Of a DNA stretch of 45,860 bases, positions 25,211 through 33,043 are shown one piece after another (the stretch's first letter is position 1; each line of letters begins with the position of its first letter). Position numbers and translations under genes: made by a program. The notes under the pieces were generated by a model. The model was not told where the DNA came from and did no database searches. It worked only from the letters and a program-made list of their open reading frames with translations. This DNA comes from Bacillota bacterium (lineage in GTDB: Bacteria > Bacillota > Negativicutes > Sporomusales > Sporomusaceae): the NCBI GenBank assembly GCA_017889705.1, contig JAGGAB010000044.1:1-45860 (forward strand). Direction: 5' to 3'.

Positions 25211-25567
25211 ATGAGTGAAGAAAATAATTTTACTTTTACTCTGTTTGAGCCGCATCGTTCACGCTTGCCCAAAAACGATCAACCCGCTATAGAAATACGG
25301 CCTAACGGGCGCATTGTCTTTAACAAAAATGCCACCCAGCTTTTAGAAGACAACCATTTTTGCATGTTGGGCTATGATTTTGAAAATCGCGCTCTTGGCA
25401 TTTTGCCAACAACAGAATTACAGCCGAATACCTTTCCTGTGCGCTATGCCGCCAAAGGAGCCTATATCGGCGCAAAGAAATTTTTTAAACACTTTGATAT
25501 TCTGCCAAGCCAGCTAATTGAAAATACGCCCTTTAAAAGCGGTAGTTTTATTGGCATTAACTTATAG
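25211..25567 (+). CDS. hypothetical protein, 118 residues
   Basis: Starts at the ATG at 25211, with AAGGAG eight bases before it; the GTG at 25202 overlaps the ribosome site and is unlikely. Cytosolic, beta-rich, charged N-terminus, no Cys motif, with segments such as IEIRPNGRIVFNKNATQLLED and a C-terminal KHFDILPSQLIENTP. No family recognised. It is followed by a strong terminator, so it is monocistronic. Confidence 0.62.
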   Translation: MSEENNFTFTLFEPHRSRLPKNDQPAIEIRPNGRIVFNKNATQLLEDNHFCMLGYDFENRALGILPTTELQPNTFPVRYAAKGAYIGAKKFFKHFDILPSQLIENTPFKSGSFIGINL

Positions 25568-25581
25568 CCCATCGTTATTAT

Positions 25582-25615
25582 AAAAGTTACTCAGCTGAGT
25601 AACTTTTACTTTTTT
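25582..25615 (+). terminator. terminator after the 118-residue protein gene
   Basis: A perfect 13-bp inverted repeat with no loop (AAAAGTTACTCAG / CTGAGTAACTTTT), then a T-rich tract running to 25615. The tract leads straight into the 96-bp repeat. Confidence 0.85.
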
Positions 25616-25709
25616 ACCCTAACAGAAAGTATAACTTTCTTAAAAGCAGGATAAGGGCAACATCGACTTGCGCTTTCGCTAAAGCTCGGCGCAAGCCGTG
25701 TTTTCTTTA
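25614..25709 (+). repeat. 96-bp dispersed repeat, copy 1
   Basis: Nearly identical to 28526-28622: five substitutions and one indel. It begins at the T-tract of the preceding terminator with TTACCCTAACAG and ends GTGTTTTCTTTA. Internally it has a GAAAG / CTTTC stem and, in this copy only, a perfect nested hairpin formed by CTTGCGC / GCGCAAG around GCTTT / AAAGC. Lies just upstream of the MoxR operon. Function unknown. Confidence 0.85.
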
Positions 25710-25736
25710 TCTAGTACAAATTCAGCAGTTATTTTA

Positions 25737-25792
25737 AGTAACCGCAACTGCTCTACCATTGCTACCTTCCAGCGTTAACCTTCTGCGTTACT
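25737..25792 (+). other. inverted repeat upstream of the MoxR promoter
   Basis: AGTAACCGCA (25737-25746) and TGCGTTACT (25784-25792) can pair across a 37-base loop with one bulge. Not present beside repeat copy 2. It could be part of a leader or an old mobile fragment. Confidence 0.3.
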
Positions 25793-25811
25793 AAAAAAGA
25801 ACCATTTTCCC

Positions 25812-25841
25812 TTGTCAATTATTATCAATGTGCTGTAAAAT
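25812..25841 (+). promoter_or_regulatory. sigma-70/A promoter of the MoxR/VWA operon
   Basis: TTGTCA, 18 bases, TAAAAT. The predicted start is about 28 bases before the ATG at 25877. Confidence 0.55.
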
Positions 25842-25876
25842 TAAAGCAATACGTTTCTATGAACGGGAGTAATAAT

Positions 25877-26824
25877 ATGAATAAACAATTACAAAATTTT
25901 ACTGCGGATCAATTAAAAGATGCTTTTGAAGCACAAGGTTATATCAGCGACAAAGAACTGTTAACCACCGTCTATTTGGCAATAAAACTGGAAAAACCGC
26001 TCTTAATTGAAGGTGCCCCCGGTGTTGGTAAGACCGAAATAGCTAAGGTCCTAAGTAACATATTCAATACCGAACTTATTCGCTTGCAATGCTATGAAGG
26101 CTTAGATGAAAATAAAGCCTTATATGAATGGAATTATCAACGACAATTAATTAAAATTCAGATGAGCCGTGAAAATGCCTCGCAAAAACTTACTGAATAT
26201 GATGTTTTTTCTCCGGAATATTTATTAGAGCGTCCCCTCTTAAAAGCTATTCGGGCCGAAAAACGCGCGGTATTACTGATCGATGAAATCGACAAAACCG
26301 ATGAAGAATTTGAAGCCTTCCTTTTTGAAATATTATCGGATTTTCAAATCTCTATCCCCGAGCTGGGTACGGTAACCGCCAACCATATTCCAATTGTAAT
26401 TTTGACAAGCAATCATGACCGTGAACTTTCCGAAGGCTTGCGCCGTCGTTGTGTATATTTATATATTGATTATCCTTCTATCGAGAAAGAAATCAATATT
26501 ATTCGCACCAAAATTCCAGAAGCCACGGAAAAACTTGCCATACAGATTGCCACTGCAGTCAATCATCTGCGTCATAACCTGACACTTAATAAACAACCGT
26601 CTATTGCCGAAACACTAGACTGGACACGCGCATTGATTGCTATGCACGCCGACCACCTTGACCCAGCCTTAGTAAAACAAACCATGGGCTTATTGCTGAA
26701 AAACCGCGATGATTTGCTGGCATTCCAAAAAGATTTAGGCGCAGACAAACTTTGTGGAGCAGTTAAGCAAACTAACCATCATCAGGCTTGTAACTGCCAC
26801 GGCGCAGCAAGCGATAAGGGCTGA
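25877..26824 (+). CDS. MoxR-family AAA+ ATPase with Cys/His-rich tail
   Basis: 315 residues from the ATG at 25877, chosen for the GGGAG seven bases upstream. P-loop EGAPGVGKTE (about 45-54), Walker B AVLLIDEIDK and a sensor region TSNHDRELSEGLRRRC are all intact. MoxR ATPases work with VWA proteins as chaperones that mature or insert metal cofactors into enzymes, as CoxD/CoxE do for CO dehydrogenase. The last 24 residues are unusual: LCGAVKQTNHHQACNCHG, rich in Cys and His and a plausible metal site. The VWA gene starts five bases after the stop. Confidence 0.9.
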   Translation: MNKQLQNFTADQLKDAFEAQGYISDKELLTTVYLAIKLEKPLLIEGAPGVGKTEIAKVLSNIFNTELIRLQCYEGLDENKALYEWNYQRQLIKIQMSRENASQKLTEYDVFSPEYLLERPLLKAIRAEKRAVLLIDEIDKTDEEFEAFLFEILSDFQISIPELGTVTANHIPIVILTSNHDRELSEGLRRRCVYLYIDYPSIEKEINIIRTKIPEATEKLAIQIATAVNHLRHNLTLNKQPSIAETLDWTRALIAMHADHLDPALVKQTMGLLLKNRDDLLAFQKDLGADKLCGAVKQTNHHQACNCHGAASDKG

Positions 26825-26829
26825 TTAGC

Positions 26830-28179
26830 TTGCATTCACTGGCAGATAATATTGTAGGTTTCATCCAGATCTTGCGCCAGCTTGGAGTACGGATAAGCAC
26901 AGCAGAAACCATTGATGCGGTTGACAGCTTAACACTGATTGATAGCTTTGATCAGGCAGAATTCAAAGCTGCCCTAAAAAGCACCTTAATAAAGCACGCG
27001 GAAGACCAAGCCGCCTTTAATCATGCCTTTAACCTCTTCTTTGTTCCGCCGGAAGCCAAACAGGAACAACAAACTGCCTGGGAATCCAAACAGCAGCTTG
27101 ACCTGGAGCAATCCTTACAGGCTGATGAGGAACTGGTTTTTCAGGGCCGCCCCTTAGAAATTTCCGACGATCTGAAAGATGTTTACAAGATGCTGCCAGA
27201 AAAAGAAAAACAACGCCTGCAGGAGTTTTTGGAGAAAACCTCCACAGGCAAAAATGTCAAAGAATCCTTCCAGCCGGTAGTCGAAAATCTCCTAAAAAGT
27301 TCGCTTTCCTTCTGGCAACGGCAATTATCTGCAGAAGATCTGGCCCAGCTTGCAGCGGCCCGCCGTCAATTGCTTGGACATGATGAACTTGACCATGTTG
27401 TAGACTCAGCTGCCGGCCTTGGCGGCACAGGCGGCAATCCACTGCTTTATAAAAACATGCAGGAAATTGCCGAACAGGAAATTCCACAGGTTACGGCATT
27501 AATTAAACGCTTAGCCAGCCGTTTGACAACCCGTATTTCCCGGCGTTTTCGTATGACCGGCCGCCGCAAACTCATTGATATTCGTAAAAGCATCCGTCGC
27601 AATATGCGTTATGGCGGCATCATGATTTCCTTAAAGTATAAAACAAAAAAAATCCATAAACCCAATATTGTTATTGTTTGTGATGTATCGGCCTCTATGA
27701 CAAAATATGTCCGGTTTACCCTGCCGCTTTTATTTGGTTTATCCAGTGTCGTAAAAAATATTGAGAGCTTTATTTTTGCAACTGATCTGGAGCGAGTAAC
27801 TGACTATTTTCGTCATAGTAATGATTTTGCCCAAGTTACTGAAGAGTTGATAACCAATTCTGCGCAAATGGGGCAAGGCACTAATCTGTTTATTGCCTTA
27901 TCACGTTTGGAAGAACAGCACCGTCAGCTGCTCACGCCTTCCACCTTGCTCTTTATTATCAGCGATGCCAATACACTGGCACCGCAGGAAACGGCAGGCC
28001 AATTATCGATAATGAGTAAAAAAGTCAAACGGATTTTATGGCTTAATACGCAACCCAAAGAACGTTGGCCACAAACCAGTGCCATTTCCTCATTTTCTGC
28101 ATATTGTGCCATGTTTGAATGTTACTCGCTGGCACACCTGACCAAAATATTATCGCTTAACCTAACCCGCCAGTCCTAA
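26830..28179 (+). CDS. VWA-domain protein, CoxE-like partner of MoxR
   Basis: 449 residues, TTG start at 26830 with AAGGG nine bases upstream. The N-terminal ~270 residues are helical and charged (CoxE-like), with an Arg-rich stretch at about 225-262. The C-terminal VWA domain (about 278-440) has an intact MIDAS: DVSAS at 285-289, a Thr in GQGTNL and the later SDANTL. It pairs with MoxR, which it follows by five bases, to form the usual MoxR-VWA unit that remodels metalloenzymes or protein complexes. No cox genes or obvious client enzyme is in the window. Confidence 0.88.
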   Translation: MHSLADNIVGFIQILRQLGVRISTAETIDAVDSLTLIDSFDQAEFKAALKSTLIKHAEDQAAFNHAFNLFFVPPEAKQEQQTAWESKQQLDLEQSLQADEELVFQGRPLEISDDLKDVYKMLPEKEKQRLQEFLEKTSTGKNVKESFQPVVENLLKSSLSFWQRQLSAEDLAQLAAARRQLLGHDELDHVVDSAAGLGGTGGNPLLYKNMQEIAEQEIPQVTALIKRLASRLTTRISRRFRMTGRRKLIDIRKSIRRNMRYGGIMISLKYKTKKIHKPNIVIVCDVSASMTKYVRFTLPLLFGLSSVVKNIESFIFATDLERVTDYFRHSNDFAQVTEELITNSAQMGQGTNLFIALSRLEEQHRQLLTPSTLLFIISDANTLAPQETAGQLSIMSKKVKRILWLNTQPKERWPQTSAISSFSAYCAMFECYSLAHLTKILSLNLTRQS

Positions 28180-28226
28180 AAAGCTATTACAAAAGTAATA
28201 TAGAATAATAAAAGGATGTGTTGTAC

Positions 28227-28490
28227 ATGTATTTTGACGGCCCTTCACTGCTTGCCCATTATCAACGCTGGCTGACTACTTATCGTGAGCCGATTGAAGA
28301 AAAACTGACAACTGCCCTTAACCACCGCGACCAAAAACAAGCTGTCCATAATGCAATGGAAGTGCTCTTGACTGAGATAATGCCAATGGCATTGGCCGAA
28401 ATGATTTTATTTAACAATAGCCGTTTGGAAGAGGCCATTCAAGAACAGGGCGGCGGTTGCTCAAGCTGCGCAAGCAACATAATTGAATAA
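28227..28490 (+). CDS. small helical protein with Cys-rich tail in the MoxR/VWA operon
   Basis: 87 residues from the ATG at 28227, which has AAAGGATG eight bases upstream. Mostly alpha-helical with conserved-looking EVLLTEIMPMALAEMILF, and a tail GGGCSSCASNIIE with a Cys-x2-Cys. No family recognised. It lies 47 bases after the VWA gene on the same strand and before a strong terminator, so it is the third gene of the unit. The matching Cys tails on this protein and on MoxR suggest a common metal or redox theme. Confidence 0.65.
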   Translation: MYFDGPSLLAHYQRWLTTYREPIEEKLTTALNHRDQKQAVHNAMEVLLTEIMPMALAEMILFNNSRLEEAIQEQGGGCSSCASNIIE

Positions 28491-28527
28491 AAATGCTGGA
28501 GGCCAAAAGGCTTCCAGCATTTTTATT
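28491..28527 (+). terminator. terminator after the MoxR/VWA operon
   Basis: A 14-bp stem with one G-T pair (28491-28504 with 28509-28522), a 4-base AAAA loop and a T-tract (28520-28527). The tract runs into repeat copy 2. Confidence 0.88.
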
Positions 28528-28622
28528 ACCCTAACAGAAAGTATAGCTTTCTTAAAAGCAGGATAAGGGCAACATCGACTTCCGCCATCGCTAAAAGCTC
28601 GGCACAAGCCGTGTTTTCTTTA
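28526..28622 (+). repeat. 96-bp dispersed repeat, copy 2
   Basis: 97 bases, about 94% identical to 25614-25709, same orientation, again starting in a terminator T-tract. The changes break the nested GC-rich hairpin seen in copy 1 (CTTCCGC against GCACAAG), while the small GAAAG / CTTTC stem is kept. The two copies bracket the MoxR/VWA operon. Confidence 0.85.
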
Positions 28623-28644
28623 CATAACTAACACAAAACTTGAT

Positions 28645-28983
28645 TTAACAGGATGTACAATTGCCGCAGGTCTGAATTGGCAGCGGCAAACCATACATCG
28701 CTAGTCTATGACCAAATAATGTAGTTTCGATATCAATAAGCAAAGGGATCTCTGCATTATAGTTGACAACTGAATTATGCGCATATACTTGAATTCCATT
28801 AATAGCTATCAATTCAAAGTTAGCCTGCTCATGGTCTTCGGGTTTCTCCAGACGCACAGCCGGGACATCGGCAGTTTGCATTGCTCCACAACCAGGTATC
28901 AGACGTTTTTCAATTTTTACCGAAATTACGCCGCCCTCTTGGTTAATGAAGTCCTGTGCCCGCCCGGCAATTGTCAAATTCAT
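28645..28983 (-). CDS. CC/Se-motif-like (HesB-fold-type) protein
   Basis: 112 residues from the ATG at 28983, with AGGGAGGG six bases upstream. The compact beta-rich body resembles the HesB/IscA-like small family sometimes called CC/Se-motif proteins, and it ends CGNCTSC, a Cys-rich C-terminus typical of that group. IscA-like proteins carry Fe-S or bind metals. No selenocysteine signal was seen. It lies 19 bases downstream of the D-amino acid aminotransferase gene and is likely cotranscribed. Family assignment is from overall look and tail, so only moderate. Confidence 0.6.
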   Translation of the reverse strand: MNLTIAGRAQDFINQEGGVISVKIEKRLIPGCGAMQTADVPAVRLEKPEDHEQANFELIAINGIQVYAHNSVVNYNAEIPLLIDIETTLFGHRLAMYGLPLPIQTCGNCTSC

Positions 28984-29002
28984 AAGTTTCCCTCCCTTTG
29001 TA

Positions 29003-29863
29003 TTATTTACGTTTACACTCTTCGTCAATCAAGGCCCAGTATGCGTCGCGAATTTTGCTGGTGATAGGACCAATGCTGCCGTTTCCGACAGGCTGGCGGC
29101 TTAATGCCAAAATCGGTATAATCTCACTATTGGTTCCTGTAATAAACGCTTCCTGCGCTGACTTAGCAAAGGCCTCGTCAAACTTTTTCTCAACAAGCAC
29201 AAGTCCAAGATCAGGCAAAATCTTATCAATAAGTATGGTCCGGGTAATACCTGTCAATATTAGGTTGCAGCGGGGATGTGTCCAGACAACTTCATCCTTG
29301 ACAACAAAGAAGTTGCTGCTGGTGCCTTCTGTGACAATCCCGTCACGAACTTGAATACCTTCCACACAGCCAGCATCTTTTGCCTTTTGTTTTCCCATTA
29401 CATTACCAAGTAAATTCAGCGATTTAATATCACACCTAAGCCATCTTTCATCAGGTATTAACAGACCTTTGCCGCCTTCCAGTACATTTTTACTTGGTGT
29501 GGCACTACCAGGACGAATTGACATAGTTAATCGCGGCACAACGGTTTCGGGAAACCCATGCGCTCTGGGCGCTACGCCGCGCGTAATTTGCAGGTAGATA
29601 GCCCCATCGGTAATGCCGCTTTCTTTAATTAAAAGTTCATGGAATTCAGCTAGCTCTTCATAGGTATATACCGCCGGAATTGTAAGTTCCCGTAAAGAGC
29701 GGTACAATCTATCCATATGCGGCTTTAGCGCAAAACAATGACCATTATATACTCTAGTTACTTCATAGACACCATCACCAAACTGATGTCCTCGATCCTC
29801 CATAGGCACAACATTTTCATTTAAGTCTATGATTTTACCATCCAATAAACCAATTGGTTTCAT
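29003..29863 (-). CDS. aminotransferase class IV, D-amino acid aminotransferase type
   Basis: 286 residues. The fold-type IV PLP enzymes' catalytic Lys is Lys147 in RCDIKSLNLLGNV, with the preceding GFPETVVPRL and the later EGTSSNFFVV segment that holds the phosphate. The length and N-terminal DRGHQFGDGVYE motif best match D-amino acid transaminase, which makes D-Glu or D-Ala for peptidoglycan; branched-chain aminotransferase and ADC lyase share the fold. GGAGG precedes the ATG. Confidence 0.88.
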   Translation of the reverse strand: MKPIGLLDGKIIDLNENVVPMEDRGHQFGDGVYEVTRVYNGHCFALKPHMDRLYRSLRELTIPAVYTYEELAEFHELLIKESGITDGAIYLQITRGVAPRAHGFPETVVPRLTMSIRPGSATPSKNVLEGGKGLLIPDERWLRCDIKSLNLLGNVMGKQKAKDAGCVEGIQVRDGIVTEGTSSNFFVVKDEVVWTHPRCNLILTGITRTILIDKILPDLGLVLVEKKFDEAFAKSAQEAFITGTNSEIIPILALSRQPVGNGSIGPITSKIRDAYWALIDEECKRK

Positions 29864-30140
29864 AAGCGACCTCCTTACAACTACTGTTATTATTCCATTT
29901 ACGTCAACCTTATATTAAATTCCTGCTAAAACTGGAAAACTTGTTGATGTTTTGCCGCCTTTCTTGCTCACTCACCCGCAATAATCTGATTGTTAACTTG
30001 AGCAAAAGCTTGTTGCAGCAAAGCCGGTAACGCCTTATAATTAATGAAGGTATCTTACTTTTTCATCACTCTTATAGCGTATTTTACTACAAACCGGCTG
30101 GGTCAGCCTCCGCATCAGCCCTTATCCAAAGGAGAATCTT
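29864..30140. other. divergent intergenic region
   Basis: 277 bases between the aminotransferase and acyltransferase starts. It presumably holds both promoters, but no convincing -35/-10 pair, operator or RNA structure was seen. Confidence 0.4.
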
Positions 30141-31280
30141 ATGTCAAATTCACGCCTAGTCGCCCTTGACTATATCAGAGCCATATCGATGTTGGGTGTA
30201 ATCGGTATTCATACCGGCGCCTATTCACTTAGCTATTCGGCTGCCAATCCTCATCTGTTTGCATTATATGAAATAGTCTCCCGCTTTAGTGTGCCAATAT
30301 TTTTCTTTGTGTCGGCTTTCGGTTTATTTCTCAGCCAGCCGCTTAACAAAGAATTCCACTACCCGACTTTCATGTCCAAACGCTTTCGTACTGTACTATT
30401 ACCTTACTTAACTTGGTCGCTCCTTTATATGCTGCATTATACCTGGCTAAGCGGCGATACAACCTTATGGCAGGGGCCGCTAGTCTTCAAATACTTACTA
30501 TTGGGGCTGGCTTCATATCAATTATACTTTTTAGTAATTTTAATTTGGTTTTATGCCCTAATGCCCTTGTGGCGCATTTTAGCTGCCTGGCTTGTAAAAA
30601 ATATCACTTTAGGATTAACCAGCCTGTTGCTGGGACAAATCGCTTTTAATTATTATTCCAGTTATATACTTAGAGCAAATTTTGAAAATCACTATCTCAA
30701 TCTCGCCATTGAACATCGCATGAGCTATTTAGTTCTTCACTACTTGTTCATTTTTCTGCTGGGCGCAGTATGTGCAGAACGTTTTTCGCAATTTCAGGCT
30801 TATCTTAAGCAAAAAAGCAGTCAGATTAATTTTTGCTTCCTGCTGACTTTAGCTGGAATGCTTATTCATTATTACTATCTTGTTTATTATCAACACTACA
30901 GTTTGGAATCAGCCGTAAATACCGTTCATCAGCTTAGCCCCTTAGGCGTGCTATATACAGCAAGTGCTGCCTTGTTTTGGTTTAAGATCTTTAGCGGCCC
31001 GCTTCCCGATAAGACATCTGCTCTCCTAACCCAGTTCGGCAAACATTCCTATGTAATTTATCTTGTGCATCCATTTGTCATGTATTATCTTCTTATTACT
31101 CTCAATAAAATTTCGCAGGAGTTAACACCGCTGACCACCGTCTTTTTCTATCTTACAACTCTAGCGGCAAGCTTTTGTCTCTCCTGGATTATTGAGAAAA
31201 TCAGCAGACACCTACCTTTGTTAGGCTTACTGCTTACGGGTTCATCTCCCGCCAAAACCAAACTTACGGCAAAATTGTAA
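30141..31280 (+). CDS. acyltransferase family 3 integral membrane protein
   Basis: 379 residues with about ten transmembrane helices. The N-terminus RLVALDYIRAISMLGVIGIHTG matches the acyltransferase-3 family (OafA/WecH type), whose conserved His lies in this first segment. Such enzymes O-acetylate or succinylate surface polysaccharides and lipids. AAAGGAG lies seven bases before the ATG. Monocistronic, ending in a terminator. Substrate unknown. Confidence 0.87.
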   Translation: MSNSRLVALDYIRAISMLGVIGIHTGAYSLSYSAANPHLFALYEIVSRFSVPIFFFVSAFGLFLSQPLNKEFHYPTFMSKRFRTVLLPYLTWSLLYMLHYTWLSGDTTLWQGPLVFKYLLLGLASYQLYFLVILIWFYALMPLWRILAAWLVKNITLGLTSLLLGQIAFNYYSSYILRANFENHYLNLAIEHRMSYLVLHYLFIFLLGAVCAERFSQFQAYLKQKSSQINFCFLLTLAGMLIHYYYLVYYQHYSLESAVNTVHQLSPLGVLYTASAALFWFKIFSGPLPDKTSALLTQFGKHSYVIYLVHPFVMYYLLITLNKISQELTPLTTVFFYLTTLAASFCLSWIIEKISRHLPLLGLLLTGSSPAKTKLTAKL

Positions 31281-31659
31281 AGGGCTGTCGTGCTAAGTGA
31301 TTAGTGCGATGGCTTTTTTCACCCTATGTTGCCTCTCGTTACTCCCGTAACCCTTGTCCTTTGCCGGAAAAAGCGTTCCGCAGGAGAAAAGCCGGGCGAT
31401 ATTCCGTTAAGCAATCCGTACTGTTTGAGCGCAGCGAGTTTACGGATTGCAGGAATATCGTCCGGCTTTTCAGGTCCGTGCATTGATATGGAGACTATAT
31501 CATACAGCAATGAAAGCTGCTCTCTAGTGGAACAGGTTAGCGTGGAGGCTTCAGGCCTAGACTTTTTGGTCCTTTTGTGTCATGACAAAAGGACATCCCG
31601 TCGACTTAGCGTGGATTGGTTTTTTCAAAAAAGGAGTCGTCACTTGCGACAGCCCCTTT
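31279..31659. repeat. 381-bp structured intergenic element with inverted termini
   Basis: Fills the whole gap between two convergent genes. The ends are inverted copies: AAAGGGCTGTCG at 31279-31290 and its reverse complement around 31641-31659 (CACTTGCGACAGCCCCTTT). Inside lies an ~84-bp hairpin (31387-31470) whose arms pair as AAAAGCCGG / CCGGCTTTT, CGATATTCC / GGAATATCG and GCAATCCGT / ACGGATTGC, topped by CTGTTTGAGCGCAGCGAG, and a second perfect 10-bp hairpin (31569-31594). The direct repeat TTAGCGTGGA occurs twice. It looks like a MITE-type or ncRNA-bearing dispersed element; open frames across it are probably fortuitous. Confidence 0.65.
31284..31319 (+). terminator. terminator after the acyltransferase gene
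   Basis: A 13-bp stem including G-T pairs (31284-31296 with 31301-31313), 4-base loop, then six T residues. It begins four bases past the stop and coincides with the left end of the structured element. Confidence 0.75.
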
Positions 31660-31660
31660 T
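31625..31660 (-). terminator. terminator after the 455-residue protein gene
   Basis: An imperfect hairpin (AAAAAAGG... / ...CCCCTTTTT) with TTTTTT following on the minus strand; it could also stop plus-strand transcripts. It is the right end of the structured element. Confidence 0.6.
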
Positions 31661-31663
31661 TGT

Positions 31664-33031
31664 TTAGTATAAATAACCCAATTTTTCCAAGTGCTCACGA
31701 TCTTTTAGTGAAATTACATTATCGGCATTAAAGCCATCCTCTTCGAGCGGAATATTTTTTTGACGACGTTTAATCCGTGTGCAATATTGAAACAACAACT
31801 GACAAAAGCGCTTTATGGATTTATGCAAACCCTGGTTTTGCTCGTACTTAATCCATTCCTGATAAATCTGTTCAATAATATCAGCGATTGTGGTTGTAAA
31901 GTTTTGCCGTGCCACAAAATCCACCAGTTGCAAACACTCACGGATTAATATAAACAGCGCTTCTTGCCGGAATACATCCTCTCTGGGGGAAGCAGTAAGT
32001 TCGGCAGCCAATAAACGGCGCCCCATTTCAAATAAAGGATAGATAACAGGAAAGCTTTCTGGCAAGCTTCGCTGATTGACGGCTCCTCTGGCGGCTTGCA
32101 TAACCCCACCAACGGATTGTCGCCAAATAGCAATATTTCGGATTTCAGCAGCTAATGCCAAACTGAACATAGCAATCTGCCCGCTTAATTTGCTAAACGG
32201 ATTGAGACTATCCATACTGGATAAATGAGCACATTCAACAATAATAGCTGCCAACGCCTGCTCAGATAATAGTTTTTTTTCGGCTAATTGACTACTGTAT
32301 TCGGTAATTAATTCAAATACTGAAAAGTCCTCGGCTTTAACCGCCCGATGCAGCCATGCTGCCAAAACTCCGGCTATCTGTTCATGTAGCATACTATCTG
32401 CCGGCTCATCGGCCAGCCAGTTATTTATTTTTGCCTGCAGCTCACGTATCAGCCCGATATCTTTGCGCCTGAGTGCAGTCAGACCGGTTAAGCGTAGCGC
32501 CCTGGTAATTGCCGAACGTACAAGAGGTTCCCGGTTACCAGTGCAATAAAAAAGAATATCCACCGCTCGCGCAGCCAAAAAATTTTGCCGCTGCTTTAAA
32601 CATATTACAGCGATAAGACCCAGTTGCTCAATCGCTGCCGGAAGTTCTTCTATCTTAGTATTTTTAAGCAGCGGACGAAATGCGTCAATGCTATGCCCGG
32701 CAGCATCCAGTTGATTGGTGCGCAAGGCAAGATAGATAATGGCCGTCAGTCGCGATGCTTCACCGGTTCTGCCCATACCATGTCCTAACGCCAGCTTTAA
32801 CAGATCAAGAACCCGATATGCCTCAGCCTCTTGGCCGGCTTTCAAACTGGACTGCAGCATTTTATAAAGCTTACGCATAATAACTTTATCGGCATGTGTA
32901 CTGCCTTGCCGCTCGTTATTCATTTTTTTCAGTCGCGACTCAATCTGCGTAAACTGCCAAGCAAGCCGCCTAGTGTAAAACCACCAGGCGGCTATACTTA
33001 TTACTGTCAACGCAATACCCCAAACTAGCAT
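31664..33031 (-). CDS. membrane-anchored helical-repeat protein, unknown
   Basis: 455 residues. One N-terminal transmembrane helix (about 2-19), a short coiled segment (about 28-45), then about 400 residues of helical hairpins resembling TPR or HEAT-like repeats, ending NVISLKDREHLEKLGYLY. No catalytic motif and no family recognised. It starts 12 bases after the pyruvate kinase stop, with GGGAGAAG upstream, so it is translated from the same message. A scaffold at the cytoplasmic face of the membrane is a fair guess from its build, nothing more. Confidence 0.68.
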   Translation of the reverse strand: MLVWGIALTVISIAAWWFYTRRLAWQFTQIESRLKKMNNERQGSTHADKVIMRKLYKMLQSSLKAGQEAEAYRVLDLLKLALGHGMGRTGEASRLTAIIYLALRTNQLDAAGHSIDAFRPLLKNTKIEELPAAIEQLGLIAVICLKQRQNFLAARAVDILFYCTGNREPLVRSAITRALRLTGLTALRRKDIGLIRELQAKINNWLADEPADSMLHEQIAGVLAAWLHRAVKAEDFSVFELITEYSSQLAEKKLLSEQALAAIIVECAHLSSMDSLNPFSKLSGQIAMFSLALAAEIRNIAIWRQSVGGVMQAARGAVNQRSLPESFPVIYPLFEMGRRLLAAELTASPREDVFRQEALFILIRECLQLVDFVARQNFTTTIADIIEQIYQEWIKYEQNQGLHKSIKRFCQLLFQYCTRIKRRQKNIPLEEDGFNADNVISLKDREHLEKLGYLY

Positions 33032-33043
33032 AAGGACTTCTCC

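Noticed and set aside
25614..28622. Interpretation of the bracketed MoxR/VWA operon as a composite transposon
   Set aside because: The repeats are only ~96 bp, carry no transposase, are in direct orientation, show no target duplication and differ from each other; a shared terminator-linked repeat is simpler.
31326..31667. 113-codon plus-strand frame (and smaller ones) in the structured element
   Set aside because: No ribosome site, it runs through hairpin arms and ends near the opposing gene; better explained as a fortuitous frame in a repeat element.
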